Assembly: GCA_050942875.1 (NCBI GenBank)
Contig: JBMNOD010000004.1
Coordinates: forward strand, 12,557 to 76,556
DNA: 64,000 nt
Direction: 5' to 3'
From: JAAZAI01 sp050942875
GTDB taxonomy: Bacteria; Verrucomicrobiota; Kiritimatiellia; RFP12; UBA3636
The first letter of the stretch is position 1; the number at the start of each line of letters is the position of its first letter. A model generated the notes under the pieces. That model had not been told where the DNA came from. It searched no databases and was given only the letters and a program-made list of their open reading frames with translations. Of the stretch, positions 47,600 to 56,241 are shown one piece after another. A program made the translations under genes and the position numbers.

Positions 47600-50500
47600 G
47601 CTTTCTCCCCCGAGGACGAATTTCTTATCCACCGTTTCGTAGCGAAAGACCCCAGCGCAACCACCATGGCAATGGAAACCACGCGCGAGACCACGACGAC
47701 AACACCGTCGTCGTAAACCAGTTCGACTTCATTTCCAACAGGATACACGGCCAGATGCCCGGGTGTCAAAAAATAAACGGCGTCCGCGCCGCGCGCGCGC
47801 CAGTTGGGAGCGTAGGAAATGGCGATGACATGCGGAAGCCCCGGCGAGTCGGTGCGAAAGCGAATGCCGCCATCCGGAAGCTTCTCAACGTCGTCGCATG
47901 GCGTGGAGCAAGTATCGAGCCAACCCGCCGCAGGCGGCCCGTTCGTGAGCGACGCCAGCCAGGCGACGTAGTCGGCATGGGTCTGCACGGCGACGCCCGG
48001 CGGCGCGGGCGTCCCCTGCCCCGCCAGCACCGCCGGCGTCTCGACGGCCGCCGGGGTGTACATCCACTCCAGCAAATCGCGCTGAACATGCGTCGATTCA
48101 AAGACCGGCAACGGCGTCTTCCACACGCGCACGGGCGACGCCGACCCCAGCCGGCTCTCGTAGAGCTTCCACTTGCCGCCGCCAAACGCGCCGATGCGCG
48201 TCCAGCCCGCATCCGCGTCAAACGCCTCCTGGACGCGGCGGCCGCGCGCGACAAAATGCCGGACGTTCATGAACTCAAGATGTCGCATGCCCGACGCGGG
48301 GTTGAAGGGCTGCGGCTTCACCAGCAGGGGCCATCCCGCCGGATGCTCCGAAATCTCGCACTGGATCGTGTAGGCCGCCAGCGACCCGAGCGCGGAGTTC
48401 ACAATGCCGCCCTCCAGAATCGGCTTGCCGCAGAGGTGCGGCATCGCCTCGAAGACGCGGCTCGATCCCAGCGCCTCGTGCCCGGGATGCATGTCTTGCG
48501 AGAGCCGCCCGCCCGTCCCGCGAACCCGGTCCACGATGCGCCCGACGACGTCCCCCTCGCGAATCCCATCCAGCCCCTCGAAATTGTACCGCGCCCAATG
48601 GCGGACGTGGTTCGCGCACGACCACGCCGGATTGTCCTCGTGGCCTTCCGTTTGCCAGGCGAACGACAGGCAGGCGCACAGGCAGACCACCACGCCGAGC
48701 GCTTGCAAGCCCGCAATCCGCGAGGCGTGCGCAAACGCCAACGCCCCGACGACCAGCAGCGAATAGACGATGAACGGCCAGAACCGGCAGTTCACGAAGA
48801 CATCGGAAAACGCCCCGCCGACAAAGAAGAAAAGCAGCGAGAACCCGAGCAGCCCCAAATGCGCAAAAAACCAATGCGCATCGCCGCGCCAGCCCGATGA
48901 CGCAGGCTCGCGGACGCGCACCGCCACCACCGCTACAAGCCCCGCCCCCAGCGCGGCCAGCAGCGGCCACGTCGCCAACGGCGGCAACTGGCGGAAGAAG
49001 CGGATGTCCCAGCGTCCGCCGAAATCCACCGACCAGGCCCGCTCCGCGTACAACGGGACCACCCACCACGCCGTCAGCAGAAGCGCGCCCGTCCCCTCCG
49101 CCGCCAGGACGGCCCACGGACGCCGCATCAGCGGCAAGCCGCTCCTCCGAAGCTCCGGCGCCGCCGCAAAAGACAACAAGACGAAGGCGAGCACCAGCGC
49201 CGCCATCATCGACGTGAAGAAATGCGACAGCACGACGGCCGCGAGCATCAGCGCCGTCCGCACGCGGCAGCGGCCTTCGAGCGCGTCGCGGAGCGCCATC
49301 GCCATCGCCGGCGCCAGCAGCGCGAAGCTCCAGCTGTTCGCGATCATGCCGGCCAACGTGCTGTAGGCGTTCACGCCCCACATGTTGTGCGTGTTGTCGA
49401 GAACCAGCGGCACGGCCAGACAGGCGAGCATCGCGGGCGCGGGACGGCGCAGGCGCAAAATGCGCCCCGACGCGTAGAGGCAAGCCGGCAGCGCCAGGAT
49501 CCCCGCGATGGAGCCGATCTTGAACGCCACATTGTGCGGGACGACCGTTGAAAGCAGCGCCATCGCCGCATACGGCAGCGGGAAGTAGAAGCGGAACATC
49601 GGGAACCCGCTCCACCAGCCCGGCGCCCACGACACGATCCGCCCCGTCTCGCGGATGTGCGAGATCAAGTAGTGATGCGCCGGCGTGTCGCCGCCGACGC
49701 ACAACGTATCGAGCCAGACGAGCTGCGCGTTGAGCATCCAGCCGAGGTAGAGTGTCAACCCCGCCACCAGCCCGGCATCGCACCACGCCCAGACCGTGCC
49801 ACGCGCCTCTGGCGCAGCGCCAGGAGGCTGGCCACGCCCCCACAGCCGACGCAAAGACGCCGCCAGCCAGATTGCGGCCAGCGCCCAGGTGATCTCCTGC
49901 GGCAGCCGTTGCGGCAAGTCCGACGCTGCGGCAGGAGCGTCGGATTGCAAATCCAACTGGGCAAACGTCTCGACAACATGGTGGAACCCATCCGCCGTCT
50001 CGAACTCAAGCAGCGCCGCGACAGGCAGGGTGGCGGAGCCGTCTGGAGAAAGCGGCCGGTTCTCGATGTCGATGTCCACCACGACGATGCCGCGGGCCGG
50101 AACCGACACCGTCCTGGGCGCATCGTCCGCGAGCTGGAAACCCGCGGGCAGCAACATGCGGAGGGAAGCGTCCACGGATTCATCGACCGAGGAGTTCACG
50201 GCCAGGGACAGCGTCCTGGATTGTTTCAAGCGCGGATCCTCGCCGGCCGCGGGCATGGGGGCCGCGAGCGCGGCGTCGAGCGGCGAAGCCCAGGCCGTCG
50301 CATCCACGCCGATGAAACAACGTGCCCAGGACACGGTCTCGTTCGTCCTGCCGACCGAGTCCGCATAGGCGATGTGAAGGGGGACGATGTACACGCCGGG
50401 CCTGTCGGGCGGCGCCCCCGCCGGCAACACGCCCGAGACCGCATCGCCGGCATCGACAAACACGGGCTCGCTGCTGACGGCCTCCCCTTGAAAAGGGCAT

Positions 50501-50691
50501 GCAGTGACCACGAGCGAATCCGCCAGCGCATCGCCTGAATTTCGAATCGACCACTGCACGCTGCCGGTGTCCGCATCATAAAACGTCTCGGTTTCCAGGA
50601 CGACCGTGGAAGCGGCCAGGCCGATGCCCTGCAACCCCAAAACGAGGGCTGCCAGACATGTCCGCATGAAAGGGAGGGGCGTGTTCTTCAA
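47596..50691 (-). CDS. Very large membrane protein (PTPS-related / YfhO-like) with an extracellular domain
   Basis: This protein of about 1,031 residues has a signal peptide, an extracytoplasmic beta-rich domain of about 260 residues, and then many membrane helices with the layout of the 6-pyruvoyl-tetrahydropterin-synthase-related or YfhO membrane glycosyltransferase-like proteins (WSGFPMFRFYFPLPYA, DNTHNMWGVNAYS). A C-terminal soluble part follows. The start is uncertain: TTG at 50691 with GAGGGGG about 10 bases upstream gives MKNTPLPFMRTCLAAL..., a good signal peptide; an ATG at 50667 would start within it. It may handle a lipid-linked sugar or glycan in the envelope. It overlaps the BamE-like gene. 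Confidence 0.7.
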   Translation of the reverse strand: MKNTPLPFMRTCLAALVLGLQGIGLAASTVVLETETFYDADTGSVQWSIRNSGDALADSLVVTACPFQGEAVSSEPVFVDAGDAVSGVLPAGAPPDRPGVYIVPLHIAYADSVGRTNETVSWARCFIGVDATAWASPLDAALAAPMPAAGEDPRLKQSRTLSLAVNSSVDESVDASLRMLLPAGFQLADDAPRTVSVPARGIVVVDIDIENRPLSPDGSATLPVAALLEFETADGFHHVVETFAQLDLQSDAPAAASDLPQRLPQEITWALAAIWLAASLRRLWGRGQPPGAAPEARGTVWAWCDAGLVAGLTLYLGWMLNAQLVWLDTLCVGGDTPAHHYLISHIRETGRIVSWAPGWWSGFPMFRFYFPLPYAAMALLSTVVPHNVAFKIGSIAGILALPACLYASGRILRLRRPAPAMLACLAVPLVLDNTHNMWGVNAYSTLAGMIANSWSFALLAPAMAMALRDALEGRCRVRTALMLAAVVLSHFFTSMMAALVLAFVLLSFAAAPELRRSGLPLMRRPWAVLAAEGTGALLLTAWWVVPLYAERAWSVDFGGRWDIRFFRQLPPLATWPLLAALGAGLVAVVAVRVREPASSGWRGDAHWFFAHLGLLGFSLLFFFVGGAFSDVFVNCRFWPFIVYSLLVVGALAFAHASRIAGLQALGVVVCLCACLSFAWQTEGHEDNPAWSCANHVRHWARYNFEGLDGIREGDVVGRIVDRVRGTGGRLSQDMHPGHEALGSSRVFEAMPHLCGKPILEGGIVNSALGSLAAYTIQCEISEHPAGWPLLVKPQPFNPASGMRHLEFMNVRHFVARGRRVQEAFDADAGWTRIGAFGGGKWKLYESRLGSASPVRVWKTPLPVFESTHVQRDLLEWMYTPAAVETPAVLAGQGTPAPPGVAVQTHADYVAWLASLTNGPPAAGWLDTCSTPCDDVEKLPDGGIRFRTDSPGLPHVIAISYAPNWRARGADAVYFLTPGHLAVYPVGNEVELVYDDGVVVVVSRVVSIAMVVALGSFATKRWIRNSSSGEKA

Positions 50692-50710
50692 GACGATCAA
50701 TCCCCCTCGA

Positions 50711-51496
50711 TCAACCCCGTGGAGACGGTCTGGCGCGCGAGGGCCTGGGCGGCTCCTGGCGGTGGGCGGGCGACAAGTCGATTTCACCAAAAAGACCTGC
50801 GCCATCCTCCATGAACAGCGTCGGCCCCTGGAAGGCGCCGACGAGCGCCCCGCCCGAGTGGATGCGCGCCGACTTCATCACGGAAACCGACGCTCTGAGC
50901 GTGCCGAAGATTTCGAGTTCCGCGCAGCTCAGACGCGCCTCAAGCACGATGTCGTTGCCGGCCGGAATGCGGACGACGCCGGAGAGATTGTTGACGACCG
51001 ACGGGTCGAACTTCGCCCGGGCGCCGATCTCGATCGACTCCGTCGCCACGACGGATGCCAGCGGCGTGGCATCGCCGTCCAGCAGGATGTTCTGGCCCGT
51101 CACCTTGACGCCGGGGGCGAAGGCGGCTTCCGGCGCGATGGTCACGTTGCCAATGGTCACGATGTCCTCGCTGTGCGGACCCGCGACCACGACATCCTCG
51201 GTCTTGAAGACCAGCCGGCACTTCGGACAGTAGGGATTGGCCACCTTCCCCGAAAGCGTATGCGCATAGCCGCACGCATAGCAGATCACGAGCTGCTTTT
51301 TGGGCACGACGACATGGCCGCCCGGGCGCGCGGCCGTCGCCGGAGGCGGGTCGGCAGGCGCCGAAGGCGGATCGGCAGGCGCGTCTTTATCGGCGGGATT
51401 ATGGTAGCGAGGCTTGACGGACGCGCGGGCGGCCGCGCGTTTCATGGCCTGCACGGATTTGAAACCGTCGATGATGTTCGGATCGCTCGGCGACAT
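50711..51496 (-). CDS. Bactofilin-like protein with an N-terminal zinc ribbon
   Basis: This 261-residue protein has a Pro/Ala-rich lead, a zinc ribbon (CYACGYAH...YCPKCRL, about residues 72-95), and a right-handed beta-helix-like repeat region of the bactofilin (DUF583) kind (VTIGNVTIAPEAAFAPGVKV, GVVRIPAGNDIV). Bactofilins assemble into cytosolic filaments that mark or shape the envelope; a zinc ribbon is not part of ordinary ones. The Pro-rich tail follows. It lies 21 bases downstream of a plain bactofilin, so the two may co-polymerise. No catalytic function is expected. Confidence 0.75.
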   Translation of the reverse strand: MSPSDPNIIDGFKSVQAMKRAAARASVKPRYHNPADKDAPADPPSAPADPPPATAARPGGHVVVPKKQLVICYACGYAHTLSGKVANPYCPKCRLVFKTEDVVVAGPHSEDIVTIGNVTIAPEAAFAPGVKVTGQNILLDGDATPLASVVATESIEIGARAKFDPSVVNNLSGVVRIPAGNDIVLEARLSCAELEIFGTLRASVSVMKSARIHSGGALVGAFQGPTLFMEDGAGLFGEIDLSPAHRQEPPRPSRARPSPRG

Positions 51497-51517
51497 TCCC
51501 GTGACCTCGGGAGCCGG

Positions 51518-51958
51518 CTAGCCGCGCTTGGAGTCTCCGGTGCCAGAGGTCGCGGAAGACGCAGGCGTGGACGTGGGCGGGGGCGTGGGGGCCGACGATG
51601 CACGAGGAGCGGGCGAATCGCCAAAGCCGCCGGGGTTCACCTCGGACTTGCCGATGAAGGTCACGCCGTCTTCGACGGTCAGGCGCTTGGCGCGGATGTC
51701 GCCCTCGACCTTGGCCGTGCTTTTCATCTCGATGCGGTCCTTGGCCGTGATGTTGCCGGCGATGGCGCCGGAAACGCTGACGGATTCGGCGGAGACGTTG
51801 CCTTTGACAACGGCGGACTTGCCGAAAAGCGCCGCGGCGGTGCAAACGAGGTCGCCATTGAGCTTTCCATCGAACTGGACGCTGCTGGCGCACTTGATCG
51901 AACCGGTGATCTCAATGTCCTCTGCGATGAGGGTCTTGGGGGTCTTGTCTGTTTCCAT
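51518..51958 (-). CDS. Bactofilin
   Basis: This 146-residue protein has the bactofilin core: an acidic lead (DIEITGSIKC), a series of beta-helix turns (SSVQFDGKLNGDLVC, AVVKGNVSAESVSVSG, AIAGNITAKDRI) and a flexible Pro/Ser-rich end. It should form filaments beneath the inner membrane that position envelope enzymes. The start at 51958 gives METDKTPKTLIAED; the in-frame lead up to 52033 is not family-like. It is followed by the zinc-ribbon bactofilin and preceded by argC. Confidence 0.88.
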   Translation of the reverse strand: METDKTPKTLIAEDIEITGSIKCASSVQFDGKLNGDLVCTAAALFGKSAVVKGNVSAESVSVSGAIAGNITAKDRIEMKSTAKVEGDIRAKRLTVEDGVTFIGKSEVNPGGFGDSPAPRASSAPTPPPTSTPASSATSGTGDSKRG

Positions 51959-52050
51959 GGTTGTTGCCTTTGCTGCTGGATGAGGGTGGAAATGAAGCGC
52001 GCAAGCCGCGCAAACGTTGTCGTGCGCCCGCAAGGGCGTCCCGCGCAGGA

Positions 52051-53109
52051 TTACGGGAAGAACGACGGGCGGTCGAGGCCGGTCGTCTCGGGCAGGCCGC
52101 AGACGAGGTTCATGTTCTGGAGCGCCGAACCCGCCTGGCCCTTGACGAGATTGTCGATGTAGGAGACGACGCGCAGCCGATTGACGCGCGGATCGACGCT
52201 GACAACCACGTTAGCAAAGTTCGTGCCACGAACATGCATCGAACCGACGTTGGCCGTCGAGGGCAGCACGCGCACAAACGGGCTGTCGCGATAGAAGTCG
52301 CGATAGATCGCCAACATCGCCTCCTCCGTCGTGGGCTCAAGGAGATCCGCATAGAGGCAGGACATGATGCCGCGGCAAAGCGGAACGACCTGCGCGGTGA
52401 ACGTGACGACGGCGGGAGCGCCGGCGAGCCGCGAGAGTTCGCGCTCGACTTCGCAGACATGCTGGTGCCCGGCGAGCCGGTAGGCGTTCATCATCTCGTG
52501 GCGATTCGGGAAGTGATGCGTGGCGGCGAGCTTCTTGCCCGCCCCGGAAATGCCGGACTTGCAGTCGCAGATGATGGAGTCGAGCCGAATCGCGCGAGCG
52601 GCGGCGGCGGGCGCAAGGCCAAGAATGCAGCTCACCGCAAAGCAGCCGGGATTGCCGACAAGGCGACGCTCGGCCGTGATTTCCGCGCGGTGCAGCTCCG
52701 TCATCCCATAGACGGTCATGGGGAGCAGATCGGGGTCGGCGTGAACCGGGTTCTTGCCGATGCGCCGCGCATACTCCGCGTAGTCCTCGGCGGAATTGAA
52801 GCGGAAGTCGCCGCTGTAGTCGATGACCTTCGCGCCCTTGTCGAGCTCGGCGCGCGCCGACTTCATGCCCACCCCGTCCGGCGTGGCGAAAAAGACGACG
52901 TCGGCGGGCGCCTGCGCTTCCGGGCTGTCCGGCGGCTGCACGACGAGATCGCAGAAGCCCGAGAGATGCGGCCAGATGTCCGAGATGGGCAGGCCGACGC
53001 TTTCAAGGGCGACGAGCGATTGGATGCGCACCTCGGGGTGGCGAAGGAGAAGTTCGATGATGCCGATGCCGCCGTAGCCGCTGGCGCCGATGACTTTGAC
53101 GTTGATCAT
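52051..53109 (-). CDS. argC: N-acetyl-gamma-glutamyl-phosphate reductase (ArgC)
   Basis: This 352-residue enzyme reduces N-acetyl-glutamyl phosphate in arginine synthesis, using NADPH. The Rossmann lead VIGASGYGGIGIIELL, the catalytic Cys in GNPGCFAVS and the His-containing PNRHEMMNAY/ TAQVVPLCRGI blocks are present. Length is normal. It is surrounded by envelope genes, not arginine genes, with 92 bases to the bactofilin below and 59 bases to the beta-CASP hydrolase above. LysY-type variants are possible but ArgC is favoured. Confidence 0.93.
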   Translation of the reverse strand: MINVKVIGASGYGGIGIIELLLRHPEVRIQSLVALESVGLPISDIWPHLSGFCDLVVQPPDSPEAQAPADVVFFATPDGVGMKSARAELDKGAKVIDYSGDFRFNSAEDYAEYARRIGKNPVHADPDLLPMTVYGMTELHRAEITAERRLVGNPGCFAVSCILGLAPAAAARAIRLDSIICDCKSGISGAGKKLAATHHFPNRHEMMNAYRLAGHQHVCEVERELSRLAGAPAVVTFTAQVVPLCRGIMSCLYADLLEPTTEEAMLAIYRDFYRDSPFVRVLPSTANVGSMHVRGTNFANVVVSVDPRVNRLRVVSYIDNLVKGQAGSALQNMNLVCGLPETTGLDRPSFFP

Positions 53110-53168
53110 ATTGCTGGAAATACGTTGTTTGGTGTTGTGTGGACCCGGCGCAGCGCCGGGAAGCGAGG

Positions 53169-54563
53169 TTAGACATTTTGAAAACGTTGACCGGAGACGG
53201 GGACGTCGACCCGCTGAATGCCGGCCTCCTGAAGCGAGCGTTTGTGCGCCTCGCAGTACTCGGGCTCGCCGTGGACGCAGAAGACGTGCTCCAGCGAGGG
53301 GCCAAGCGCCTTCGCGTAATTGACGAGTCCGGTGCTGTCGGCATGCGCGGAAAGCTCGTTGATCGTGAAGACCGTTGCGCGAAGCTCATGCTCCTCGCCG
53401 AAGATCTTCACCACGGGCTCGCGCTCCACGATCTTGCGCCCCAGCGTGTCGCTGGCCTGGAAGCCCGTGATGAGGATCACGTTCATCGGATGGCTGATCG
53501 TATGCTTGAGGTGGTGGAGAATCCGGCCGCCCTCGCACATGCCCGAGGCCGAGATGATGATCATCGGCCCGGGGGCCTTGTTGATGGCCATGGACTCCTC
53601 GACCGAGGACGTGAAGCGAAGACCGGGGAAACGAAACGGATCATCGCCGGATTCAAGCTGGCGCCGTGTGCGTTCGTTGAAGCATTCGGTGTGGGTGCGA
53701 TGAATCTCGGTGGCCTTCTTCGAAAGCGGGCTGTCCACGAACACCGGAACGACAGGAATGCGGCGATTCTCCACAAGCTCGTTGAACATCATGATGATCT
53801 GCTGCGTGCGACCGACGCTGAAGGCGGGAATCACAAGCTTCGACTTGTGCTGGCAGATCAGATCGACGTAGTCCTTGAGGCGCCCGAGCACGTTTTCACG
53901 CGTGGGATGGTTGCGGTCGCCGTAGGTGCATTCCGTGATGAACACGTCCACGTCCGGCACAACGACGGGATCGTTGAGAAAGGGCGTGTTCCGCTGGCCC
54001 AGGTCGCCGGTGAAGAGCAGACGGCGCGGCAGTCGGTCGCGCATGTAATCAAGCGTGCAAGTGGCGGAGCCAAGGATGTGGCCGGCATCGTTGAACGTCA
54101 GTTCGAGCCCGGGGACGACCGTCTGGCGCCGGCCGTAGTCAAGCGTCCGAAAAAGCGTCATCGTCTCCTCGACGTCGCCTTGGTCGTAAAGGAGCTCGAA
54201 AAGGCGCTTCCCCTGCCGACCGCGACGCCGATTGACGTATTCGACATCCTTTTCCTGAAGGAAGGCGGAGTCGCGCAGCATCACGTCGGCGAGGGAGCGC
54301 GTCGCAGGCGTGGCGTAGATGGGGCCGCGGTAGCCCTGGCGCACGAGCGCGGGCAACCGGCCGCTATGGTCGATGTGGGCGTGGGAGAGGATCACGGCAT
54401 CGATCTCGTCCACGGAAATCGGCATCGTGCGGTTCAGCTCGAAGGACTCCTTGCGCTTGCCCTGAACGAGCCCGCAGTCCAACAGGACCTTGTAGCCTGC
54501 GTGCTCGACAAGATGCATCGACCCCGTCGTCGTTTGAGCCGCACCGTAGAATGTCAAATCCAT
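53169..54563 (-). CDS. Beta-CASP metallo-beta-lactamase-fold RNA-processing exonuclease
   Basis: This 464-residue enzyme has the metallo-beta-lactamase core with SHAHIDHSG (two His and Asp of the zinc site, His 61, 63, Asp 65, His 66), the beta-CASP domain, and a C-terminal RMMBL-type end (INELSAHADSTGL). Members cleave RNA, often ysh1-like in bacteria and archaea. The ATG at 54563 has AAAAGGA about 6 bases upstream. It is not RNase J, which is longer; the closest group is the MBL-fold exonucleases often annotated YSH1-like. Its promoter lies divergent to the panD region. Confidence 0.88.
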   Translation of the reverse strand: MDLTFYGAAQTTTGSMHLVEHAGYKVLLDCGLVQGKRKESFELNRTMPISVDEIDAVILSHAHIDHSGRLPALVRQGYRGPIYATPATRSLADVMLRDSAFLQEKDVEYVNRRRGRQGKRLFELLYDQGDVEETMTLFRTLDYGRRQTVVPGLELTFNDAGHILGSATCTLDYMRDRLPRRLLFTGDLGQRNTPFLNDPVVVPDVDVFITECTYGDRNHPTRENVLGRLKDYVDLICQHKSKLVIPAFSVGRTQQIIMMFNELVENRRIPVVPVFVDSPLSKKATEIHRTHTECFNERTRRQLESGDDPFRFPGLRFTSSVEESMAINKAPGPMIIISASGMCEGGRILHHLKHTISHPMNVILITGFQASDTLGRKIVEREPVVKIFGEEHELRATVFTINELSAHADSTGLVNYAKALGPSLEHVFCVHGEPEYCEAHKRSLQEAGIQRVDVPVSGQRFQNV

Positions 54564-54712
54564 TGCCTGTCCTTTTGCTGACGTTTCGCCCTCGGCGCCG
54601 GAGAATGAAAAAGCGCCTCGGGGACATCCAAAACCGCGCCGCCTATGCAACCGAGAGCGAAAGAAAGGGTCTTGAAGGCTGAAAAACGCGAGAATCGTAA
54701 AGTCAGATGTGA

Positions 54713-54741
54713 AAAATACAGAAAAACCGGGTGCGAGTCAA
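54713..54741 (-). promoter_or_regulatory. Promoter of the beta-CASP/argC/bactofilin genes
   Basis: On the minus strand TTGACT (54736-54741) and TATTTT (54713-54718) are 17 bases apart, about 150 bases before the beta-CASP ATG. It is divergent from the panD promoter. Confidence 0.55.
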
Positions 54742-54760
54742 GAAAGTTGCAACATCTTTC

Positions 54761-54789
54761 TTGAAAACCGAGGCAGGAAAGAGTAACTT
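54761..54789 (+). promoter_or_regulatory. Weak promoter before panD
   Basis: TTGAAA (54761-54766) and TAACTT (54784-54789) are 17 bases apart, about 22 bases before the panD ATG. The -10 box matches the consensus at only three positions. Confidence 0.35.
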
Positions 54790-54811
54790 GTTCGGAAGTG
54801 CAGGAGTGATT

Positions 54812-55174
54812 ATGCTATCCATTTTTCTAAAGGCCAAACTACACAATCTCACGGTGACCGCCGCCGAGCTCCACTATCAGGGCAGCCTCACCCTCGACCC
54901 CGATTTCATGGAGATGGTTGGGATCCGCCAGTTCGAGAAGATCCTCGTCGCCAATCTCGAGAACGGCGAACGTTTCGAAACCTATGCCATCACCGGCGAA
55001 CGAGGCTCCAAGATCTGCTGCCTCAATGGAGCCACCGCCCACAAGGGCGCCGTCGGCGACCGCGTCATCGTCTTCTCCTTCTGCATGCTCGCGGATGAGG
55101 AGGCCGACAGGCACGAGCCGCGAATCGCCCTCTTCGGCGACGGCAACACCCTTCTTCGCAGGAGCCCGATCTAG
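54812..55174 (+). CDS. panD: Aspartate 1-decarboxylase (PanD)
   Basis: This 120-residue enzyme makes beta-alanine for pantothenate and coenzyme A. It is made as a proenzyme that cuts itself at Gly24-Ser25 to form the pyruvoyl group; YQGSLTLD and the conserved Lys 9 are in the right places, and GERGSKICCLNGA is the typical later block. AGGAG lies about 6 bases before the ATG at 54812. The C-terminal end (about residues 95-120) is longer than the family norm. The next gene starts 1 base after the stop. PanB/PanC genes are not in the window. Confidence 0.92.
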   Translation: MLSIFLKAKLHNLTVTAAELHYQGSLTLDPDFMEMVGIRQFEKILVANLENGERFETYAITGERGSKICCLNGATAHKGAVGDRVIVFSFCMLADEEADRHEPRIALFGDGNTLLRRSPI

Positions 55175-55175
55175 C

Positions 55176-55754
55176 ATGGGCATCGCCAAGCCCCCCCTCG
55201 AACCCAAGTGGCGCGCGCTCAAAGGACCGCAATGGCGCCCCACCGAAGTCGCCACCCTCCTCTTCGTCTTCGATGGCGACGGGCGAGTCCTGCTCATCCA
55301 CAAGAAGCGCGGTCTCGGCCGAGGCAAGGTCAACGGCCCGGGCGGGCGCCTCGAACCCGGCGAAACCCCCGTCCAGGCCGCCGTGCGCGAAACGCGCGAG
55401 GAACTTGGCATCGAGGTCCTCGACCCCCGGTTCTGCGGCTCCCTTCGCTTTCAATTCACCGACGGCTACGCTTTGCACGGCCACGTTTTCAAAGCCACCC
55501 GCTGGATCGGCGACCCCGTCGAAACAGACGAAGCCCGGCCCGAGTGGTTCCCCGTCGACGCCATTCCCTACGACGACATGTGGGAAGACGACCGCCACTG
55601 GTTCCCGATGATGCTCGCCGGAACGCCCTTCTCCGGGCGCTTCCTCTTCGACGGCGACGACATGCGCTGGATGGCGCTGGAGCCAGGCTTCGACGAAGCG
55701 GACGCCGCCGCCAACGGAACAATCCACCCCACCACAGACCAGAAGGACAGATGA
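55176..55754 (+). CDS. Nudix hydrolase, MTH1 (8-oxo-dGTPase)-like
   Basis: This 192-residue protein has an intact Nudix box (G-x5-E-x7-R-E-x2-E-E-x-G in GGRLEPGETPVQAAVRETRE followed by ELG). Around it are segments close to human MTH1: KKRGLGRGKVNGPGGR before the box and ARPEWFPVDAIPYDDMWEDD after it, the latter holding the pair of acidic residues that read the purine in MTH1. It probably cleans oxidised purine nucleotides. The start is 1 base after panD. A C-terminal tail of about 25 residues is not family-like. Confidence 0.9.
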   Translation: MGIAKPPLEPKWRALKGPQWRPTEVATLLFVFDGDGRVLLIHKKRGLGRGKVNGPGGRLEPGETPVQAAVRETREELGIEVLDPRFCGSLRFQFTDGYALHGHVFKATRWIGDPVETDEARPEWFPVDAIPYDDMWEDDRHWFPMMLAGTPFSGRFLFDGDDMRWMALEPGFDEADAAANGTIHPTTDQKDR

Positions 55755-55755
55755 C

Positions 55756-56241
55756 ATGCAGGTGATGATCAGCAGCATTAAAGTGCCCGACCGCATCCGC
55801 AAGGATCTCGGCAACCTCGAGCCCCTCATGCAAAGCCTCAGTCGCTGCGGACAGCTCAACCCCATCACCGTCACGCGGGATCTCGAGCTCGTCGCCGGCC
55901 ACCGCCGCCTCACCGCCGCCCAGCGCCTCGGCTGGAAGATGATCGACGCCACCATCGTCGACGGCCTCACCGACGAGCGACGCCTCGAGATGGAGATCGA
56001 AGAAAACATCTACCGCATGGACTTCACGCCCGACGAGCTCCTCGAAGGCATCAAGCGCCTTGAGGCCGTGCGGAACCCCAGGCTCGGCGCGCGGATCTCC
56101 CGCGCGGTCAAGGGCTTCTTCGGCAAGCTCGCCTTCTGGAAGCGCAAACGCCCCGCCCGTGCTTCTCACGCCGGCCAGTCAACCCGCCATCCGCTTCCGA
56201 CGCCGGTCGCGGACGACGAACACGACACCTTCGGCGTCTGA
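55756..56241 (+). CDS. ParB-like N-terminal domain protein
   Basis: This 161-residue protein has a ParB/Srx-type domain with the arginine-rich motif ELVAGHRRLTAA (about residues 45-56), preceded by LNPITVTRD and followed by EIEENIYRMDFTPDELLEGI. It has no helix-turn-helix or dimer domain, so it is not a full ParB and a chromosome-segregation role is doubtful. A basic stretch (RISRAVKGFFGKLAFWKRKR) and a disordered end follow. It could be a stand-alone CTPase/DNA-binding regulator. It is 1 base after the Nudix gene and its stop overlaps the tcdA start. Confidence 0.8.
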   Translation: MQVMISSIKVPDRIRKDLGNLEPLMQSLSRCGQLNPITVTRDLELVAGHRRLTAAQRLGWKMIDATIVDGLTDERRLEMEIEENIYRMDFTPDELLEGIKRLEAVRNPRLGARISRAVKGFFGKLAFWKRKRPARASHAGQSTRHPLPTPVADDEHDTFGV

